From Syntrophus aciditrophicus (GTDB lineage: Bacteria > Desulfobacterota > Syntrophia > Syntrophales > UBA8958): a stretch of 35,986 nt of DNA. Both the position numbers and the translations under genes were made by a program. The DNA lies in contig DYRD01000020.1 of NCBI GenBank assembly GCA_020718905.1, positions 1 through 35,986 on the forward strand. Direction: 5' to 3'. The notes under the pieces were generated by a model. It was given only the letters and a program-made list of their open reading frames with translations. It was not told the origin of the DNA and ran no database searches. The number at the start of each line of letters is the position of its first letter. Within the stretch, counting starts at the first letter, position 1. Below, piece by piece: positions 19,006-29,260 of this stretch.

Positions 19006-20112
19006 TCACTTTTCATGGGCCGATATATTAAGCAGCATGCCCACCATCGTGAGGCTCATAATCAGAGACGTCCCGCCATAACTCAGAAAGGGCAGGGCAA
19101 GCCCTTTCAGGGGAATGAGTCCCATAACGCCGGCGATATTTATAAACGCCTCCAGGGCGATGATCATGGTCAGGCCGGACGCCAGGAGAGTGCTGAACAT
19201 GTCGGGGGCCTTGAAAGAGATAAAAAAGCCCCTGATTACAAAAACAACGAACAGGAAGATGATGATGGCCACGCCGATGAAACCGCTTTCCTCGGCGATT
19301 ATGGAAAGGATGAAATCCGTATGAGGTTCGGGCAGGTAAAAGAGCTTCTGCCTGCCGTCTCCAATGCCGATCCCGCCGATCCCTCCGGACCCGAAAGAGA
19401 TGAGGGACTGGATGATCTGAAATCCGGAATGGAGGGGATCTTTCCAGGGATCCATAAATGTCATGAGCCGCTCCACCCGGTAGCTCTTGTAGAAAAGGAG
19501 AAACAGCCCGACGGGGATGAGCATGGCCACGAGACCGGCAAGGTATCTGATCCTGCTGCCGGACAGGTAGAGCATGAGCATCAGGATAACGGTGATTATT
19601 ACGGCGGTGCCGAAATCGGGCTCGATCACGATCAGTCCCACCATGAGCATGGTTATTGCGAGGGGGATGACGACCCCGCGCATCAATTCCTTGAGATGAT
19701 CGGCTTTGCGAGTCAGAAAGTGAGCGAGGAAAAGTACGGCGGCAATTTTCACCATCTCAGATACCTGGAAGGAAAAAAATCCCAACTTCAACCACCTTGA
19801 AGCGCCGCCGACCCGCACGCCCACCTTGGGGATCAGCACCAGGGTGAGGAGGACAAGGGAGATAAGGACGCCGGGATAGGCGAATTTCCTCAATTCCTCG
19901 TAAGGTATTCTTGTCATCAGGATCATTGTCCCCAGACCGATGAGGACGAACAACATCTGTTTCTTGAGGAAATACTGCCCGTCCTTGAAGCGTTCCATGG
20001 CCATAATGGAACTGGAGCTATAGATCATGACTGTTCCGACGGTCACCAGAATGAGAGTGACGATGAGGAGAATGATGTCCGGACTTTTGCCGGTGGTATC
20101 GAACTTAATCAT
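19006..20112 (-). CDS. ftsW: Lipid II polymerase FtsW (SEDS family)
   Basis: FtsW is the septal SEDS glycosyltransferase that works with FtsI. The 368 residues form about ten membrane segments. Family motifs include VGTVMIYSSSS in the first segment, GVRVGGASRWLKLG, VIEPDFGTAVI, and the long periplasmic loop with PEPHTDFILSIIAEE. The C-terminal stretch LPFLSYGGTSLIMSL is also typical. It sits between murD and murG as expected for this cluster, so FtsW is more likely than RodA or SpoVE. Confidence 0.95.
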   Translation of the reverse strand: MIKFDTTGKSPDIILLIVTLILVTVGTVMIYSSSSIMAMERFKDGQYFLKKQMLFVLIGLGTMILMTRIPYEELRKFAYPGVLISLVLLTLVLIPKVGVRVGGASRWLKLGFFSFQVSEMVKIAAVLFLAHFLTRKADHLKELMRGVVIPLAITMLMVGLIVIEPDFGTAVIITVILMLMLYLSGSRIRYLAGLVAMLIPVGLFLLFYKSYRVERLMTFMDPWKDPLHSGFQIIQSLISFGSGGIGGIGIGDGRQKLFYLPEPHTDFILSIIAEESGFIGVAIIIFLFVVFVIRGFFISFKAPDMFSTLLASGLTMIIALEAFINIAGVMGLIPLKGLALPFLSYGGTSLIMSLTMVGMLLNISAHEK

Positions 20113-20121
20113 GATGAGCTC

Positions 20122-21456
20122 TTAAAAGTTTAATAATGCCTTTACCGTATCCTTAAAAAACTGCCCCCGGGCCTTATAATCCCGGAACTCGTCAAAGCTG
20201 GCACAGCCCGGGGAGAGGAGAATCACATCTCCCGGCCGGGCGGCGGCCATAGCGGTCTCAATGCCTGTTTGCAGGGTGGGGCAATAATCCGTCCCGACGA
20301 TCCCGCCGATAATGGAACCGATGGTATCCCTCGCCTCGCCGAAAAGGACCAGACGCTTCACCTTCCCTTTGAGGACGGGAAGCAGGGCCTTGAAATCCCC
20401 TTCCTTGTCCCGCCCGCCCATAAGCAGGATGACGGGTCTGGAAAAGGTGTCGAGGGCACGGTAAACGGCATCGACATTGGTCCCCTTGGAGTCGTCATAG
20501 AAAGATAACCAGCGATATTCCCCCACGAATTCGATGCGGTGGGCAATGCCGGGAAAGGTTTCGACGGCGGCAATGATCCCCAGGGGGTCGCAACCGCAGT
20601 TTCTGACGGCCATGAGGGCGGCCATGACATTTTCGACGTTATGCCGCCCAGGTATCTTAATCATGTCGAGGGGATAGGTTTCTCTCTCCAGAGGAGAAGG
20701 GGCATACACGAGCCAGCATTCGTCGCTGAAAATGCCCGGGGCGACCGCATGGGTGCTGCTGAAAAGGAGCGTTCTTGCGGCTATTCGCCTCTGAAGGGCT
20801 TCCGTTCCCGGGTCATCGGCGTTAAGAATCGCCGTGTCGTTTGCCGACTGGTTGACAAAGAGACCTTCTTTTGCGAGGCGATACGCGGCAAAAGAACCAT
20901 GATAATCGAGATGATCGCTGGTTACGTTCAAAAGGATGGCCACGGCGGGATGGAAGCTTTCAATCCATTGCAACTGGAAACTGCTTACCTCGACAACGGC
21001 GTAATCATCCTCCTGCGGTCCATTGACATAGCCGATCAGGGGGGCGCCGATATTCCCTCCGACAAAGGCTTTTTTCCCGCTTTTGGCCAGGATATGACCG
21101 ATGAGGGCGGTAGTCGTTGTCTTGCCGTTGGTGCCTGTGATGGCAATCATCGGTGGTTTGAGAAAACGGCTCGCCAACTCGATCTCACTCCAGACGGGGA
21201 TCCCCTGCCGGAGGGCTTCCATGAGAATGGGGTTGGTCGGCGGCACCCCGGGAGAGGGGATGACGAGTTCCACCCCCTGGAGGATGTCGGGATCATGAGG
21301 AACAATCCTTGCCGCGCCCAGGTCGCCGGTCAATGGGGAGACGGGTCGTTCGTCCGTGGCGACCACCCGCGCCCCGCGCTGGATGAGGAACTCCGCCGTG
21401 GCCAAGCCGGTTTTGGCTAACCCGATGACAGCGATGTTTTTTTCTCTTAGGTCCAT
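20122..21456 (-). CDS. murD: UDP-N-acetylmuramoylalanine--D-glutamate ligase MurD
   Basis: MurD adds D-Glu to UDP-MurNAc-L-Ala. The N-terminal Rossmann part (NIAVIGLAKTGLATAEFL) is followed by the P-loop ITGTNGKTTTTALIG and the EVSSFQL motif. NVTSDHLDYHG and the C-terminal DDSKGTNVDA and LLSPGCASFDEF motifs complete the ligase. All of these are diagnostic for MurD, and the 444-residue length is normal. It is 9 bases from both mraY and ftsW, consistent with one transcript. Confidence 0.97.
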   Translation of the reverse strand: MDLREKNIAVIGLAKTGLATAEFLIQRGARVVATDERPVSPLTGDLGAARIVPHDPDILQGVELVIPSPGVPPTNPILMEALRQGIPVWSEIELASRFLKPPMIAITGTNGKTTTTALIGHILAKSGKKAFVGGNIGAPLIGYVNGPQEDDYAVVEVSSFQLQWIESFHPAVAILLNVTSDHLDYHGSFAAYRLAKEGLFVNQSANDTAILNADDPGTEALQRRIAARTLLFSSTHAVAPGIFSDECWLVYAPSPLERETYPLDMIKIPGRHNVENVMAALMAVRNCGCDPLGIIAAVETFPGIAHRIEFVGEYRWLSFYDDSKGTNVDAVYRALDTFSRPVILLMGGRDKEGDFKALLPVLKGKVKRLVLFGEARDTIGSIIGGIVGTDYCPTLQTGIETAMAAARPGDVILLSPGCASFDEFRDYKARGQFFKDTVKALLNF

Positions 21457-21465
21457 GAAGCTTAT

Positions 21466-22545
21466 CTACCTCAGTTTCAGGGTGCTCAGGGCCACTAGGG
21501 CGAGGAGGATGGAAATGATCCAGAAACGGACAATTACCTTCGGTTCCGCCCATCCCTTGAGTTCAAAATGATGATGCAGGGGGGCCATCCGGAAAATCCG
21601 TTTGCCTTTGGAGATCTTGAACCAGCCCACCTGAAAGATGACGGAAAAGGTTTCCAGGACAAAGATTCCGCCCACGATGGCCAGAAGAATCTCCTGTTTG
21701 GTCAGGAGGGCCAGGGTTCCCAAGGCGCCGCCCAGGGACAGGGCCCCCACATCCCCCATGAACACCTGGGCGGGGTAGGTGTTATACCAGAGAAAGCCGA
21801 GGCCGGCCCCGACCATAGCACCGCAGAAAATCGCCAGTTCTCCTGTTCCCGACACGTAGGGAATTTGAAGATAGGTGGCGATTTTGATGTTTCCGGCAAA
21901 GTAGGCAAAGAATAGATAGGTCATGAAGCAGATGATGATCGGCCCGATGGCGAGGCCGTCCAGGCCGTCCGTAAGGTTGACGGCATTGGCGGCCCCGACG
22001 ATGATAAAGGTGGCAAGGAGGATGTAGGCCCAGCCCAGGTTGGGCAGGACGGTCTTGAAAAAGGGAATGGTGATGTTGGATGTGAACCCCGGCTTCATGT
22101 ACAGGACGATGCTGACGAACAGGGCAATGAATATTTCCGCCCCCAGCCTTACTTTTCCCGAGATGCCGCCGCTGCTTTTCCCCGTGATCTTCCGGTAATC
22201 GTCCACGAAGCCGATCAATCCGAAACTGACGGTGACCATAATTACCAGCCAGATGTACCAGACGGTGAGATTGGCCCACATAAGGGTAGAAATTACCACC
22301 GTAAAGATGATCAGGAGCCCCCCCATGGTAGGGGTCCCCTGCTTTGCAAGATGGCTTTCCGGACCGTCTTCCCTTATCGACTGGCCGATCTGGAGATCCT
22401 GGAGCCTGCGGATAAGCCGGGGACCGAAGATAAAGCAGATAACGAGCGCCGTTATGGCCGCATAAATCGTTCTAAACGTAATATAGCGAAATACATTGAA
22501 CGAGGAGAAGGTCGTATGCAGGGGATACAGAAGATGATAGATCAT
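21466..22545 (-). CDS. mraY: Phospho-N-acetylmuramoyl-pentapeptide transferase MraY
   Basis: MraY moves phospho-MurNAc-pentapeptide onto undecaprenyl phosphate, giving lipid I. The protein is about ten membrane segments long (359 residues). It carries [10 protein letters not shown], the catalytic aspartate pair in [29 protein letters not shown], the [13 protein letters not shown] loop, and the terminal [15 protein letters not shown]. The start ATG overlaps the murF stop as ATGA. Confidence 0.98.
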   Translation of the reverse strand: MIYHLLYPLHTTFSSFNVFRYITFRTIYAAITALVICFIFGPRLIRRLQDLQIGQSIREDGPESHLAKQGTPTMGGLLIIFTVVISTLMWANLTVWYIWLVIMVTVSFGLIGFVDDYRKITGKSSGGISGKVRLGAEIFIALFVSIVLYMKPGFTSNITIPFFKTVLPNLGWAYILLATFIIVGAANAVNLTDGLDGLAIGPIIICFMTYLFFAYFAGNIKIATYLQIPYVSGTGELAIFCGAMVGAGLGFLWYNTYPAQVFMGDVGALSLGGALGTLALLTKQEILLAIVGGIFVLETFSVIFQVGWFKISKGKRIFRMAPLHHHFELKGWAEPKVIVRFWIISILLALVALSTLKLR

Positions 22546-23957
22546 CGGCGCGCCCTCCCGACCTGAGTGACGATCATTTCCACGATGGCTTCCATATTCG
22601 TCATTCGCGATCCCTTGACGAGGATCCAGTCGCCATCTTTGGCATAGGAGAGCAGGTCCTTCGTTATCTCTTCCGGATCCTCCCGGAGGATGACCGCTGC
22701 CGCCGGCAAACCATGTTGCGAGGCCCCTGCTGCCGTCGCTCCGGCAAGCCTTCCCCGGAGATAGACCCTGTCCACGCCGGTGTCTGCCAGAAGGCCCCCG
22801 ATTTTCCGATGCCAGATCTCCTCTTGATCCCCCAGTTCGAGCATGTCCCCCAGGACAACGACACTGCGACCCTTGCCCCGGAGGTTATTCAGGGTCTTGA
22901 TCGCTTCCCCCACGGAAGCAGGATTGGCGTTGTAAGTGTCATTGATCACAAAGGTCCCGTTGCTCAGGGGGAGGACTTCCATCCGTCCCGAAACGGGAGA
23001 AAAATTGGCAAGTCCCCGGCTAATGTCCGCGATGGTAGCGCCGGCCGCCCAGGCGGATGCGGCGGCAGCAAGGGCATTCATGAGCTGATGTTCGCCCGCG
23101 ATGGGCATGACGACTTCCTGATGATCTTCCCCGACGTGCAGGGTAAAACCGGTTCCCCGCTCCCGGCGATAGGCGATTCTTTCAGCGCGGACATCGGCGC
23201 GTTCTTTTAATCCGAAGGAGACGCGGCGCCCGCTCCAGGCATCTCCGAACCGGCGGAGGAACGGGTCGTCATGGTTGATAATAATGGTGCCGTCAGGGGG
23301 CATATTTAAAAACAGGTCCATTTTTTCTTCGGCAACCCCCGCGATGTTTGCGAAACCCTCCAGGTGGGCAGGGCCGATATTGGTGATCAAACCGATTTCC
23401 GGCGCCGCGATCCCTGTCAGCCGGGCGATTTCACCGCGCCGATTTGTCCCCAGCTCGACAATGGCTGCGGTATGATCTTTGTTCAAGTTAAAGATGGTCA
23501 GGGGAAGGCCGATAAGATTGTTAAAATTACCTTCTGTTTTCAAGATGTTTTTGCTGCTCCCCAGAATAGCCGCCGCCATTTCTTTGGTCGTTGTTTTTCC
23601 CGATGATCCCGTGACGGCAATCAGGGTGGGTGAAAATCGCCGGCGCCAGAAGCGGGCCAGATCTCCCAGGGCCCATAAGGTATCAGGCACGAGAATCACG
23701 GGAATACCTTGCGGTGTCTTTTCCGTCCGGCGGTGGATGAGCAAACCGGCAGCGCCCTTTTGAATGGCCTGATCGAGGTAATGGTGTCCGTCGAAGGTTT
23801 CCCCCTGGAGGGCAACAAAGAGATTGCCCGGAGCGCACTGCCGGGAGTCGGTGGTAACCCCTTCAAACAGGATCTCATCGGGGGTGAGACCCTCCGGGAG
23901 AGTGCCTCCCGTTGCGGCAAGGACGTCATGTATGGTGAACATGGGAGTGGTCTTCAT
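22542..23957 (-). CDS. murF: UDP-MurNAc-tripeptide:D-Ala-D-Ala ligase MurF
   Basis: MurF adds the D-Ala-D-Ala dipeptide to the tripeptide precursor. An N-terminal substrate domain (about 1-105, with [23 protein letters not shown]) is followed by the P-loop [19 protein letters not shown]-type stretch, [24 protein letters not shown] and [11 protein letters not shown]. The dipeptide must come from a ddl gene located elsewhere, since none lies in this cluster. Start and stop overlap murE and mraY by 4 bases each. Confidence 0.97.
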   Translation of the reverse strand: MKTTPMFTIHDVLAATGGTLPEGLTPDEILFEGVTTDSRQCAPGNLFVALQGETFDGHHYLDQAIQKGAAGLLIHRRTEKTPQGIPVILVPDTLWALGDLARFWRRRFSPTLIAVTGSSGKTTTKEMAAAILGSSKNILKTEGNFNNLIGLPLTIFNLNKDHTAAIVELGTNRRGEIARLTGIAAPEIGLITNIGPAHLEGFANIAGVAEEKMDLFLNMPPDGTIIINHDDPFLRRFGDAWSGRRVSFGLKERADVRAERIAYRRERGTGFTLHVGEDHQEVVMPIAGEHQLMNALAAAASAWAAGATIADISRGLANFSPVSGRMEVLPLSNGTFVINDTYNANPASVGEAIKTLNNLRGKGRSVVVLGDMLELGDQEEIWHRKIGGLLADTGVDRVYLRGRLAGATAAGASQHGLPAAAVILREDPEEITKDLLSYAKDGDWILVKGSRMTNMEAIVEMIVTQVGRARR

Positions 23958-25495
23958 GGTTGATCACCCTGCTCGCCCCTGATCCTGCCCAGGGTCTCCC
24001 TTGCCACCAGGCGATCGTCAAAAAACAGGCGTTCCTTGCCGACGAGCTGGTAATCTTCATGTCCCTTGCCGGCGATGAGGACGATGTCGCCTTGTTTGGC
24101 GATCGCGATAGCCTTTTCTATGGCCTTTCTCCGGTCCGGGATAACGGCGTAGCCCTTCTCGGGGAGCTTGCCGTACACTTCTTCCGCCGCATATTTTCTG
24201 ATCCCTTCCTCCGTGATCCCCGCTTCTATTTCTCTAATAATATCCATGGGATCTTCCGATCTTGGATTGTCGGAAGTGAGGAGGGCTAGATCACTCAAGG
24301 TCGCCGCCGCCCTGCCCATGAGAGGTCTCTTACTCCGGTCCCGGTCACCGCCGCAGCCGAAGACGGTAATGATACGATTGCTCTGAAAGGACGAGAGATT
24401 CTGAAGGACCTTTTCTAGGGCGTCTTCCGTGTGGGCGTAATCCACAAAGACATCCGGGTCTCCGGGCAGATTCACCCTTTCGAGACGTCCGGGAACATTC
24501 TGAAGCTTGGCGATTCCGGTGATGACATCCTTTTCCGGGATGCCGAGAGCAAGAGCCCCTGCCGCTGACGCCAGGATGTTGTAGAGGTTGTGCCGTCCGA
24601 TGAGGGGAGAAGATATCCGGAAGGTGCCGCCGGGCCGGCAAACGAGGGCTTCCGTTTCCTGGGGCGTAAGGGTGAAGCTGCCGGCGTGGATTTCGCCTGG
24701 CGTTTCGATGCCAAAGCTCCAGGCAGGTACAGGAACCTCGCCGAGCAATCTTTTTCCCCAGGGATCATCCCCGTTGATAATCATCCGGAGGGGGCGATCC
24801 TTTTGCGACCGGGGAAGAACCTCGGCAAAAAAGCGTTTCTTTGCCGAAAAATAGCTTTCCATATTTCCGTGATAGTCCAGATGATCCTGGGAGAGATTGG
24901 TGAAAATTCCGAGGTCAAAATCACATTCGTCGACCCGCTGCAGATCGACGGCATGGGAAGAAACTTCGGCGATTACGTGGCTGATCCCGGCATCGGCCAT
25001 TAGCCGCAGGATGCGCTGCATGTCAAATGATTCCGGCGTCGTGTTCGGGGCCGGCATAACCGTGCCGTTATACCGGTAATTCACCGTTCCGAGCACTCCC
25101 GGGTTGAAACCGGCGGCCTTGATAATGGATTCCAGGATGTAGGTAATTGTCGTTTTTCCATTGGTCCCCGTAACGGCGATCAGGCACAGATCCGCGGAAG
25201 GATGGCTAAAAAAATTCTTCCCCAGCACGCCGAGAATACGGCGGCTGTCCCTGACCTGAATCGCCGTAATTCCTTTGGGAGGGGTGAAATCATGTTCATG
25301 AAGTATGAAGCGCGCGCCCCTGTCCAAGGCTTCGGGAATGAAATGATGCCCGTCTGCCTTCAATCCGGATATGGCCACAAAGAGGCTGTTCTCTTCACAT
25401 TCTCGTGAATCATAGCAGATCGAAGCCACCTGCCCGGGGGCATTGCCCTGCCACCGATCTATCTCTATGCCCTGAAGAATGTTTGAGAGTTCCAC
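23954..25495 (-). CDS. murE: UDP-MurNAc-L-Ala-D-Glu:meso-DAP ligase MurE
   Basis: MurE adds the third stem residue. The SDNPRSEDP stretch carries the DNPR motif that marks meso-diaminopimelate (rather than lysine) enzymes. Other family motifs are YDSRECEENSLFVAI, the P-loop VTGTNGKTTITYIL, TTPESFDMQR, EVSSHAVDLQRV, LSQDHLDYHGNM and FGCGGDRDRSKRP. The 513-residue length is usual. The start codon is GTG, 9 bases after ftsI. It predicts Gram-negative-type A1-gamma peptidoglycan, in line with the rest of the window. Confidence 0.97.
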   Translation of the reverse strand: MELSNILQGIEIDRWQGNAPGQVASICYDSRECEENSLFVAISGLKADGHHFIPEALDRGARFILHEHDFTPPKGITAIQVRDSRRILGVLGKNFFSHPSADLCLIAVTGTNGKTTITYILESIIKAAGFNPGVLGTVNYRYNGTVMPAPNTTPESFDMQRILRLMADAGISHVIAEVSSHAVDLQRVDECDFDLGIFTNLSQDHLDYHGNMESYFSAKKRFFAEVLPRSQKDRPLRMIINGDDPWGKRLLGEVPVPAWSFGIETPGEIHAGSFTLTPQETEALVCRPGGTFRISSPLIGRHNLYNILASAAGALALGIPEKDVITGIAKLQNVPGRLERVNLPGDPDVFVDYAHTEDALEKVLQNLSSFQSNRIITVFGCGGDRDRSKRPLMGRAAATLSDLALLTSDNPRSEDPMDIIREIEAGITEEGIRKYAAEEVYGKLPEKGYAVIPDRRKAIEKAIAIAKQGDIVLIAGKGHEDYQLVGKERLFFDDRLVARETLGRIRGEQGDQP

Positions 25496-25504
25496 GCTGA
25501 CCCC

Positions 25505-27496
25505 TTATTGCCCCGTTTGAAACGTAATTGTACAGGATCGGAAAGTGCTCAGAGGAACCCCCGGCATAGGTTCTTGGGCTACGGCCCATCCGTTGCCCAA
25601 GACTTTTATTTCGATGCTCTTCCCTTTTGCTTTTCTCAGGGCGTCCCGGATCGTCAATCCGCGGAAATCGGGCATCATCGCTTCCTGCGGTTCGTTTTCC
25701 ATGCCCCCCTGCCAGGGAAGCGCGGGGGGAGTGGATACAAGCTGCAAGATTTCTTTCTTGGGAACTATGCCCTTTTCCTCGATCTGATGCTGATCACGGA
25801 TGTTGGTCTTGAAGCTATTCAGGATCTGTTCGCCGATGTTTTTGAAAACCGGTGCCGAAGCGACTCCCCCCCACTTGTCCCGCTGGGGTTCATCGAGAAC
25901 TACGATGATGGCGATCTGAGGCGCTTCCGACGGGAAGAAGCCCATAAAAGAGGTCCGCACCCGTTCCGATGAATAGACATGACGGGCGAAGTCGAATTTT
26001 TGGGACGTCCCCGTCTTGCCGGCGACATTGACATTCTCGATACGGGCCCTTTTCCCGGTGCCGTCTTCCGCTCCCACAACATCCGTCATAATGGAAGCGA
26101 TACGCTTTGCCGTGGCCGGCGATACGACCTTTCTGACCATCGTCGGCCGGAACTCCTTGATGATCTGCCCTTTACGATCAACGATTCCCTTTATGACGTA
26201 GGGCTTCATCAGCACGCCGTCATTGGCGAGGGCGGAAAGGGCCGTGATGAGCTGGATGGGGGTAATGGATATCCCCTGCCCGAAGGCGATTCTCGTGAGA
26301 TCCACCCGCGTCCAGCTTTGATGGGGGCGGAGCAGACCCGCCGCCTCGCCGTTCAGGTCTATCCCGGTTTTACTGCCGAAACCGAACTTGGTGATATAGG
26401 AGTAGAATTTTCCCCCTCCCACACGTTCGGCAATCTTCGCAGATCCGATATTGCTGGAATATTTGATAATTTCACGAACCGTCAGATAGCCGTGGCGTTT
26501 CCTCTGGGCTTCATGGATGACCTTGTTGGCGATGACGTAATTGCCCTTTTCGCAGAAAATGCGATCCGTTTCCTTCACGGTTTTCTCTTCGAGGGCGGCG
26601 GCGACCAGAAACGGCTTGAACGTCGAGCCCGGATCATAGTTGTCAGTTATTGCTTTATTTTTCCCCGTCGCGGGACCGCCGCTGGTGAAAAAATTGGGAT
26701 CAAAACTCGGCTGATTTGCCAGGGCGAGAATTTCGCCCGTTTTCGGATCCATAACGATGGCGTAACCGCCTTTTGCTCCCTTATCGGTTACGGCTTCCTT
26801 CAATTGTGTTTCCACCAGGTGCTGAATACGGCTGTCGATGGTCAGGATCAAGTGATAGCTGGAGGCCTGTTCCGCCGCCTTATCGATCTGAGGCTGGAGT
26901 TTTTTCCCTTTCGCATCGCGAACCCAGGCCAGCGTTTCCGGAACGCCCTTGAGATAATTTTCGTATTTTAGTTCGAGCCCTTCCAGTCCTGTGGAATCAA
27001 GTCCGACAAAGCCAAGAAGATGGCCGGCAAGTTCTCCGTTGGGATAGAAACGTTTTGGTTCTTTGATCAGGAATACCCCCTCCACATTCAAATCTTCCAC
27101 TCTTCTGGCCTGTTCTGGGGAAATTCTTCTGGCCAACCAGCAGAAATTCTTGGTGTTGGATATTTTCTTGATCATGGTTTGTCGGTCAAGCCCGAGCAGG
27201 GGGGCTACTTTGTCAGCCGCGTCCTGGGGATTTCTTATTTTTGAAGGATCGGCACAGACCGAATCGGCCATCACGCTGGCGGCGAGTTTCTCACCATTGC
27301 GATCGAAGATGATCCCTCGCTCCGGCTGGATCTGCAGGGTCTTGACGTGCTGTTTGGTTGCCAGCGTCTTTAATGTTTGGCCTGAAAGGACCTGTAACTG
27401 AAAGGCGCGGGTGATCAGGGCGATGAAAAGGACCAGAAAAAAAACCAATAAGGTCACAATTCGAAATTTAAGCCATTTTTTTTCTTCCCGCATCAT
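25505..27496 (-). CDS. ftsI: Septal transpeptidase FtsI (PBP3) with a C-terminal PASTA domain
   Basis: FtsI cross-links septal peptidoglycan together with FtsW. A membrane anchor lies at about 13-33. The PBP dimerisation domain (about 50-205) precedes the transpeptidase, which has the active-site motifs STFK (S291), SSN (347-349) and KTG (494-496). Residues about 608-662 form a PASTA domain (MPDFRGLTIRDALRKA, then VPLSTFRSCTITF). E. coli FtsI lacks such a tail; it is known in SpoVD-type and deltaproteobacterial proteins. Either of two adjacent ATG codons could be the start, and neither has a clear ribosome binding site. Confidence 0.96.
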   Translation of the reverse strand: MMREEKKWLKFRIVTLLVFFLVLFIALITRAFQLQVLSGQTLKTLATKQHVKTLQIQPERGIIFDRNGEKLAASVMADSVCADPSKIRNPQDAADKVAPLLGLDRQTMIKKISNTKNFCWLARRISPEQARRVEDLNVEGVFLIKEPKRFYPNGELAGHLLGFVGLDSTGLEGLELKYENYLKGVPETLAWVRDAKGKKLQPQIDKAAEQASSYHLILTIDSRIQHLVETQLKEAVTDKGAKGGYAIVMDPKTGEILALANQPSFDPNFFTSGGPATGKNKAITDNYDPGSTFKPFLVAAALEEKTVKETDRIFCEKGNYVIANKVIHEAQRKRHGYLTVREIIKYSSNIGSAKIAERVGGGKFYSYITKFGFGSKTGIDLNGEAAGLLRPHQSWTRVDLTRIAFGQGISITPIQLITALSALANDGVLMKPYVIKGIVDRKGQIIKEFRPTMVRKVVSPATAKRIASIMTDVVGAEDGTGKRARIENVNVAGKTGTSQKFDFARHVYSSERVRTSFMGFFPSEAPQIAIIVVLDEPQRDKWGGVASAPVFKNIGEQILNSFKTNIRDQHQIEEKGIVPKKEILQLVSTPPALPWQGGMENEPQEAMMPDFRGLTIRDALRKAKGKSIEIKVLGNGWAVAQEPMPGVPLSTFRSCTITFQTGQ

Positions 27497-27521
27497 TTAT
27501 ACCAACATACCACGCCAAAAA

Positions 27522-27842
27522 TTATTTGATCATGATGACCTGGTCCTTGTCAGGATGGGTCATCTGTAGCTTCTCCCTGGCAATCGCCGCGATGCGTTGT
27601 GGAGATTTTAAGGTGGCAACCTCGACTTTCAGTTTTTTCTGTTCGTCCACTAGCCGCTCTTTGCGGCTGATTTCTTCGGCAATCTGGTATTCGAGCTTCG
27701 TCATCTGGATATGAGAAGCGACGTAACAAAGGAGCACCGACATGAGCGCCAGAGCAGTGACGATGTAGATGGAATATTTGATTTCCCCGGCTTTCTTGTG
27801 CTCCTCTTGGACAGTTCCCTGCAGGGCGTCACTGACGGCCAT
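27522..27842 (-). CDS. ftsL: Cell division protein FtsL
   Basis: A 106-residue bitopic protein with a short cytoplasmic tail, one membrane segment (about 24-44), and a periplasmic heptad-rich helix (MTKLEYQIAEEISRKERLVDEQ) ends in the RIAAIAREKLQM stretch typical of the FtsL/DivIC family. It is assigned from this architecture and from its position between rsmH and ftsI. FtsL forms the FtsQLB complex that activates FtsWI. AAAGGATAT repeats at the end of rsmH provide its ribosome binding site. Confidence 0.9.
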   Translation of the reverse strand: MAVSDALQGTVQEEHKKAGEIKYSIYIVTALALMSVLLCYVASHIQMTKLEYQIAEEISRKERLVDEQKKLKVEVATLKSPQRIAAIAREKLQMTHPDKDQVIMIK

Positions 27843-27854
27843 CTTGTATATCCT

Positions 27855-28790
27855 TTATATCCTTTCGGCGGTGCGAAGTTTGGCGCTTCTTGCCCTTGGA
27901 TTATCAGCGATTTCTTCCTCGGACGGCGTAACCGGCCGGCGGTACACAATTCTGGCCTTTGCCTGTCTCTGACAATTGCAGACAGGCATGTCGTGAGGGC
28001 AGATGCAGGCGCTTTCATAGGAACGAAAAGAGGTTTTCACGATCCTGTCCTCCAGGGAATGGTAGGAAATGACGGAAAACCTGCCTCCTTGGTGGAGCCG
28101 CTCGATTCCGTCAGTGAGGGCGCCCTGGAGGCTGGATAATTCGTTATTCACGGCAATGCGCAGGGCCTGGAACGTTTTTGTGGCCGGGTGCAATCGGTGT
28201 CCGTGCATTTTCTTCGGGATTACCGCCAAAATTATGTTCGCCAATTCCGTAGTGGTTTCGATTTCCTTTAACTTTCTTTCCGCAACTATGGCCCTCGCGA
28301 TTCTCCTCGCCATAGGCTCTTCACCGTATTCCCGGATGATCTTTCCTAACGAGGACTCGGGAAGGTTGTTGACGAGGGTATAAGCGCTCGTTTGTTGACG
28401 AAAGTCCATGCGCATATCTAAAAGGGCCCCCTTAGAGAAACTGAATCCCCTCTCCGCCGCATCCAATTGATGAGACGACACCCCTAAATCGAGGAGGATG
28501 CCGTCAACATGGGAAATATTCAGGCTGAGTAAGATCTTGCCGATATTGGCAAAGTTTCCCCTTGCCAGGGTAACCCTGTAACGGAAGGGGGTTAATCGCT
28601 TTTCCGCTTCATGGAGCGCGTCTTCATCGGCGTCGATGCCGATCAACAAGCCATTCGGTGCGCTTTCTTCAAGAATTTTAAATGCATGCCCCGCGCTGCC
28701 CACGGTCCCGTCGACATAGACCCCCCCTGCTCTGCAGCCGAGGGAGGCGATGACTTCTCTGAGCAGGACCGGTTTGTGAAAAAACGGCAT
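27855..28790 (-). CDS. rsmH: 16S rRNA (cytosine1402-N4)-methyltransferase RsmH
   Basis: RsmH (MraW) methylates N4 of C1402 in the ribosomal P site. The SAM-binding loop reads YVDGTVGSAGHAFKIL (usual form GTxGxGGH). LLDLGVSSHQLDAAERGFSF, the FQALRIAVNNEL motif and SYHSLEDRIVK are all diagnostic. I place the start at ATG 28790 (MPFFHKPVLL), with AAAGGA about 9 bases upstream. A TTG at 28808 overlapping the mraZ stop would add six residues. About 311 residues, normal for the family. Confidence 0.96.
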   Translation of the reverse strand: MPFFHKPVLLREVIASLGCRAGGVYVDGTVGSAGHAFKILEESAPNGLLIGIDADEDALHEAEKRLTPFRYRVTLARGNFANIGKILLSLNISHVDGILLDLGVSSHQLDAAERGFSFSKGALLDMRMDFRQQTSAYTLVNNLPESSLGKIIREYGEEPMARRIARAIVAERKLKEIETTTELANIILAVIPKKMHGHRLHPATKTFQALRIAVNNELSSLQGALTDGIERLHQGGRFSVISYHSLEDRIVKTSFRSYESACICPHDMPVCNCQRQAKARIVYRRPVTPSEEEIADNPRARSAKLRTAERI

Positions 28791-28804
28791 TTCATGGTAT
28801 CCTT

Positions 28805-29251
28805 TCAAATTCCAAGGTTTGCCATGTAGTCCCCTGCATCATCGCTCTGATCGCCCATTCTCTTCATTTCGCCCTCGAAACGCTCCCGGCTCCAGATTTC
28901 AACATTCCGAAGCATTCCGACCAGCACGATATCCTTCTCCAGCTTCGCGTACTCGCGAAGATTGGGCGGGACGAGAACGCGTCCTTGGCTGTCGATAGTG
29001 CAATCTACAGCGCTCGACATAAAAAAACGTTGGAAATCACGGACCTGTCTGCGAAGGATGGATTGGTGCCAGACCTTTTCCTCGATGATCTCCCATTCAT
29101 TGTGGGGAAAAACCATTAGATAGTCATTCATTTTGGTAATGACTATCTGGCCGTTGCTTTTTTCCGCAAAGACCTCTCTTAGCTTCGAGGGGAAAATGAC
29201 CCTTCCCTTGTCGTCTATGGTGTGGTAATATTGTCCCCTAAATACAGACAT
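28805..29251 (-). CDS. mraZ: Transcriptional regulator MraZ
   Basis: MraZ is an AbrB-like ring-forming DNA-binding protein that represses its own dcw operon by binding repeated boxes near the promoter. The 148 residues contain two MraZ/AbrB repeats, each with the DxKGR-type motif ([17 protein letters not shown] and [17 protein letters not shown]). The start at MSVFRGQY is chosen because GGAGGAAG lies about 6 bases upstream; an in-frame start at 29266 would lie within the operator repeats. First gene of the division operon. Confidence 0.97.
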   Translation of the reverse strand: MSVFRGQYYHTIDDKGRVIFPSKLREVFAEKSNGQIVITKMNDYLMVFPHNEWEIIEEKVWHQSILRRQVRDFQRFFMSSAVDCTIDSQGRVLVPPNLREYAKLEKDIVLVGMLRNVEIWSRERFEGEMKRMGDQSDDAGDYMANLGI

Positions 29252-29260
29252 TGACGCTTC

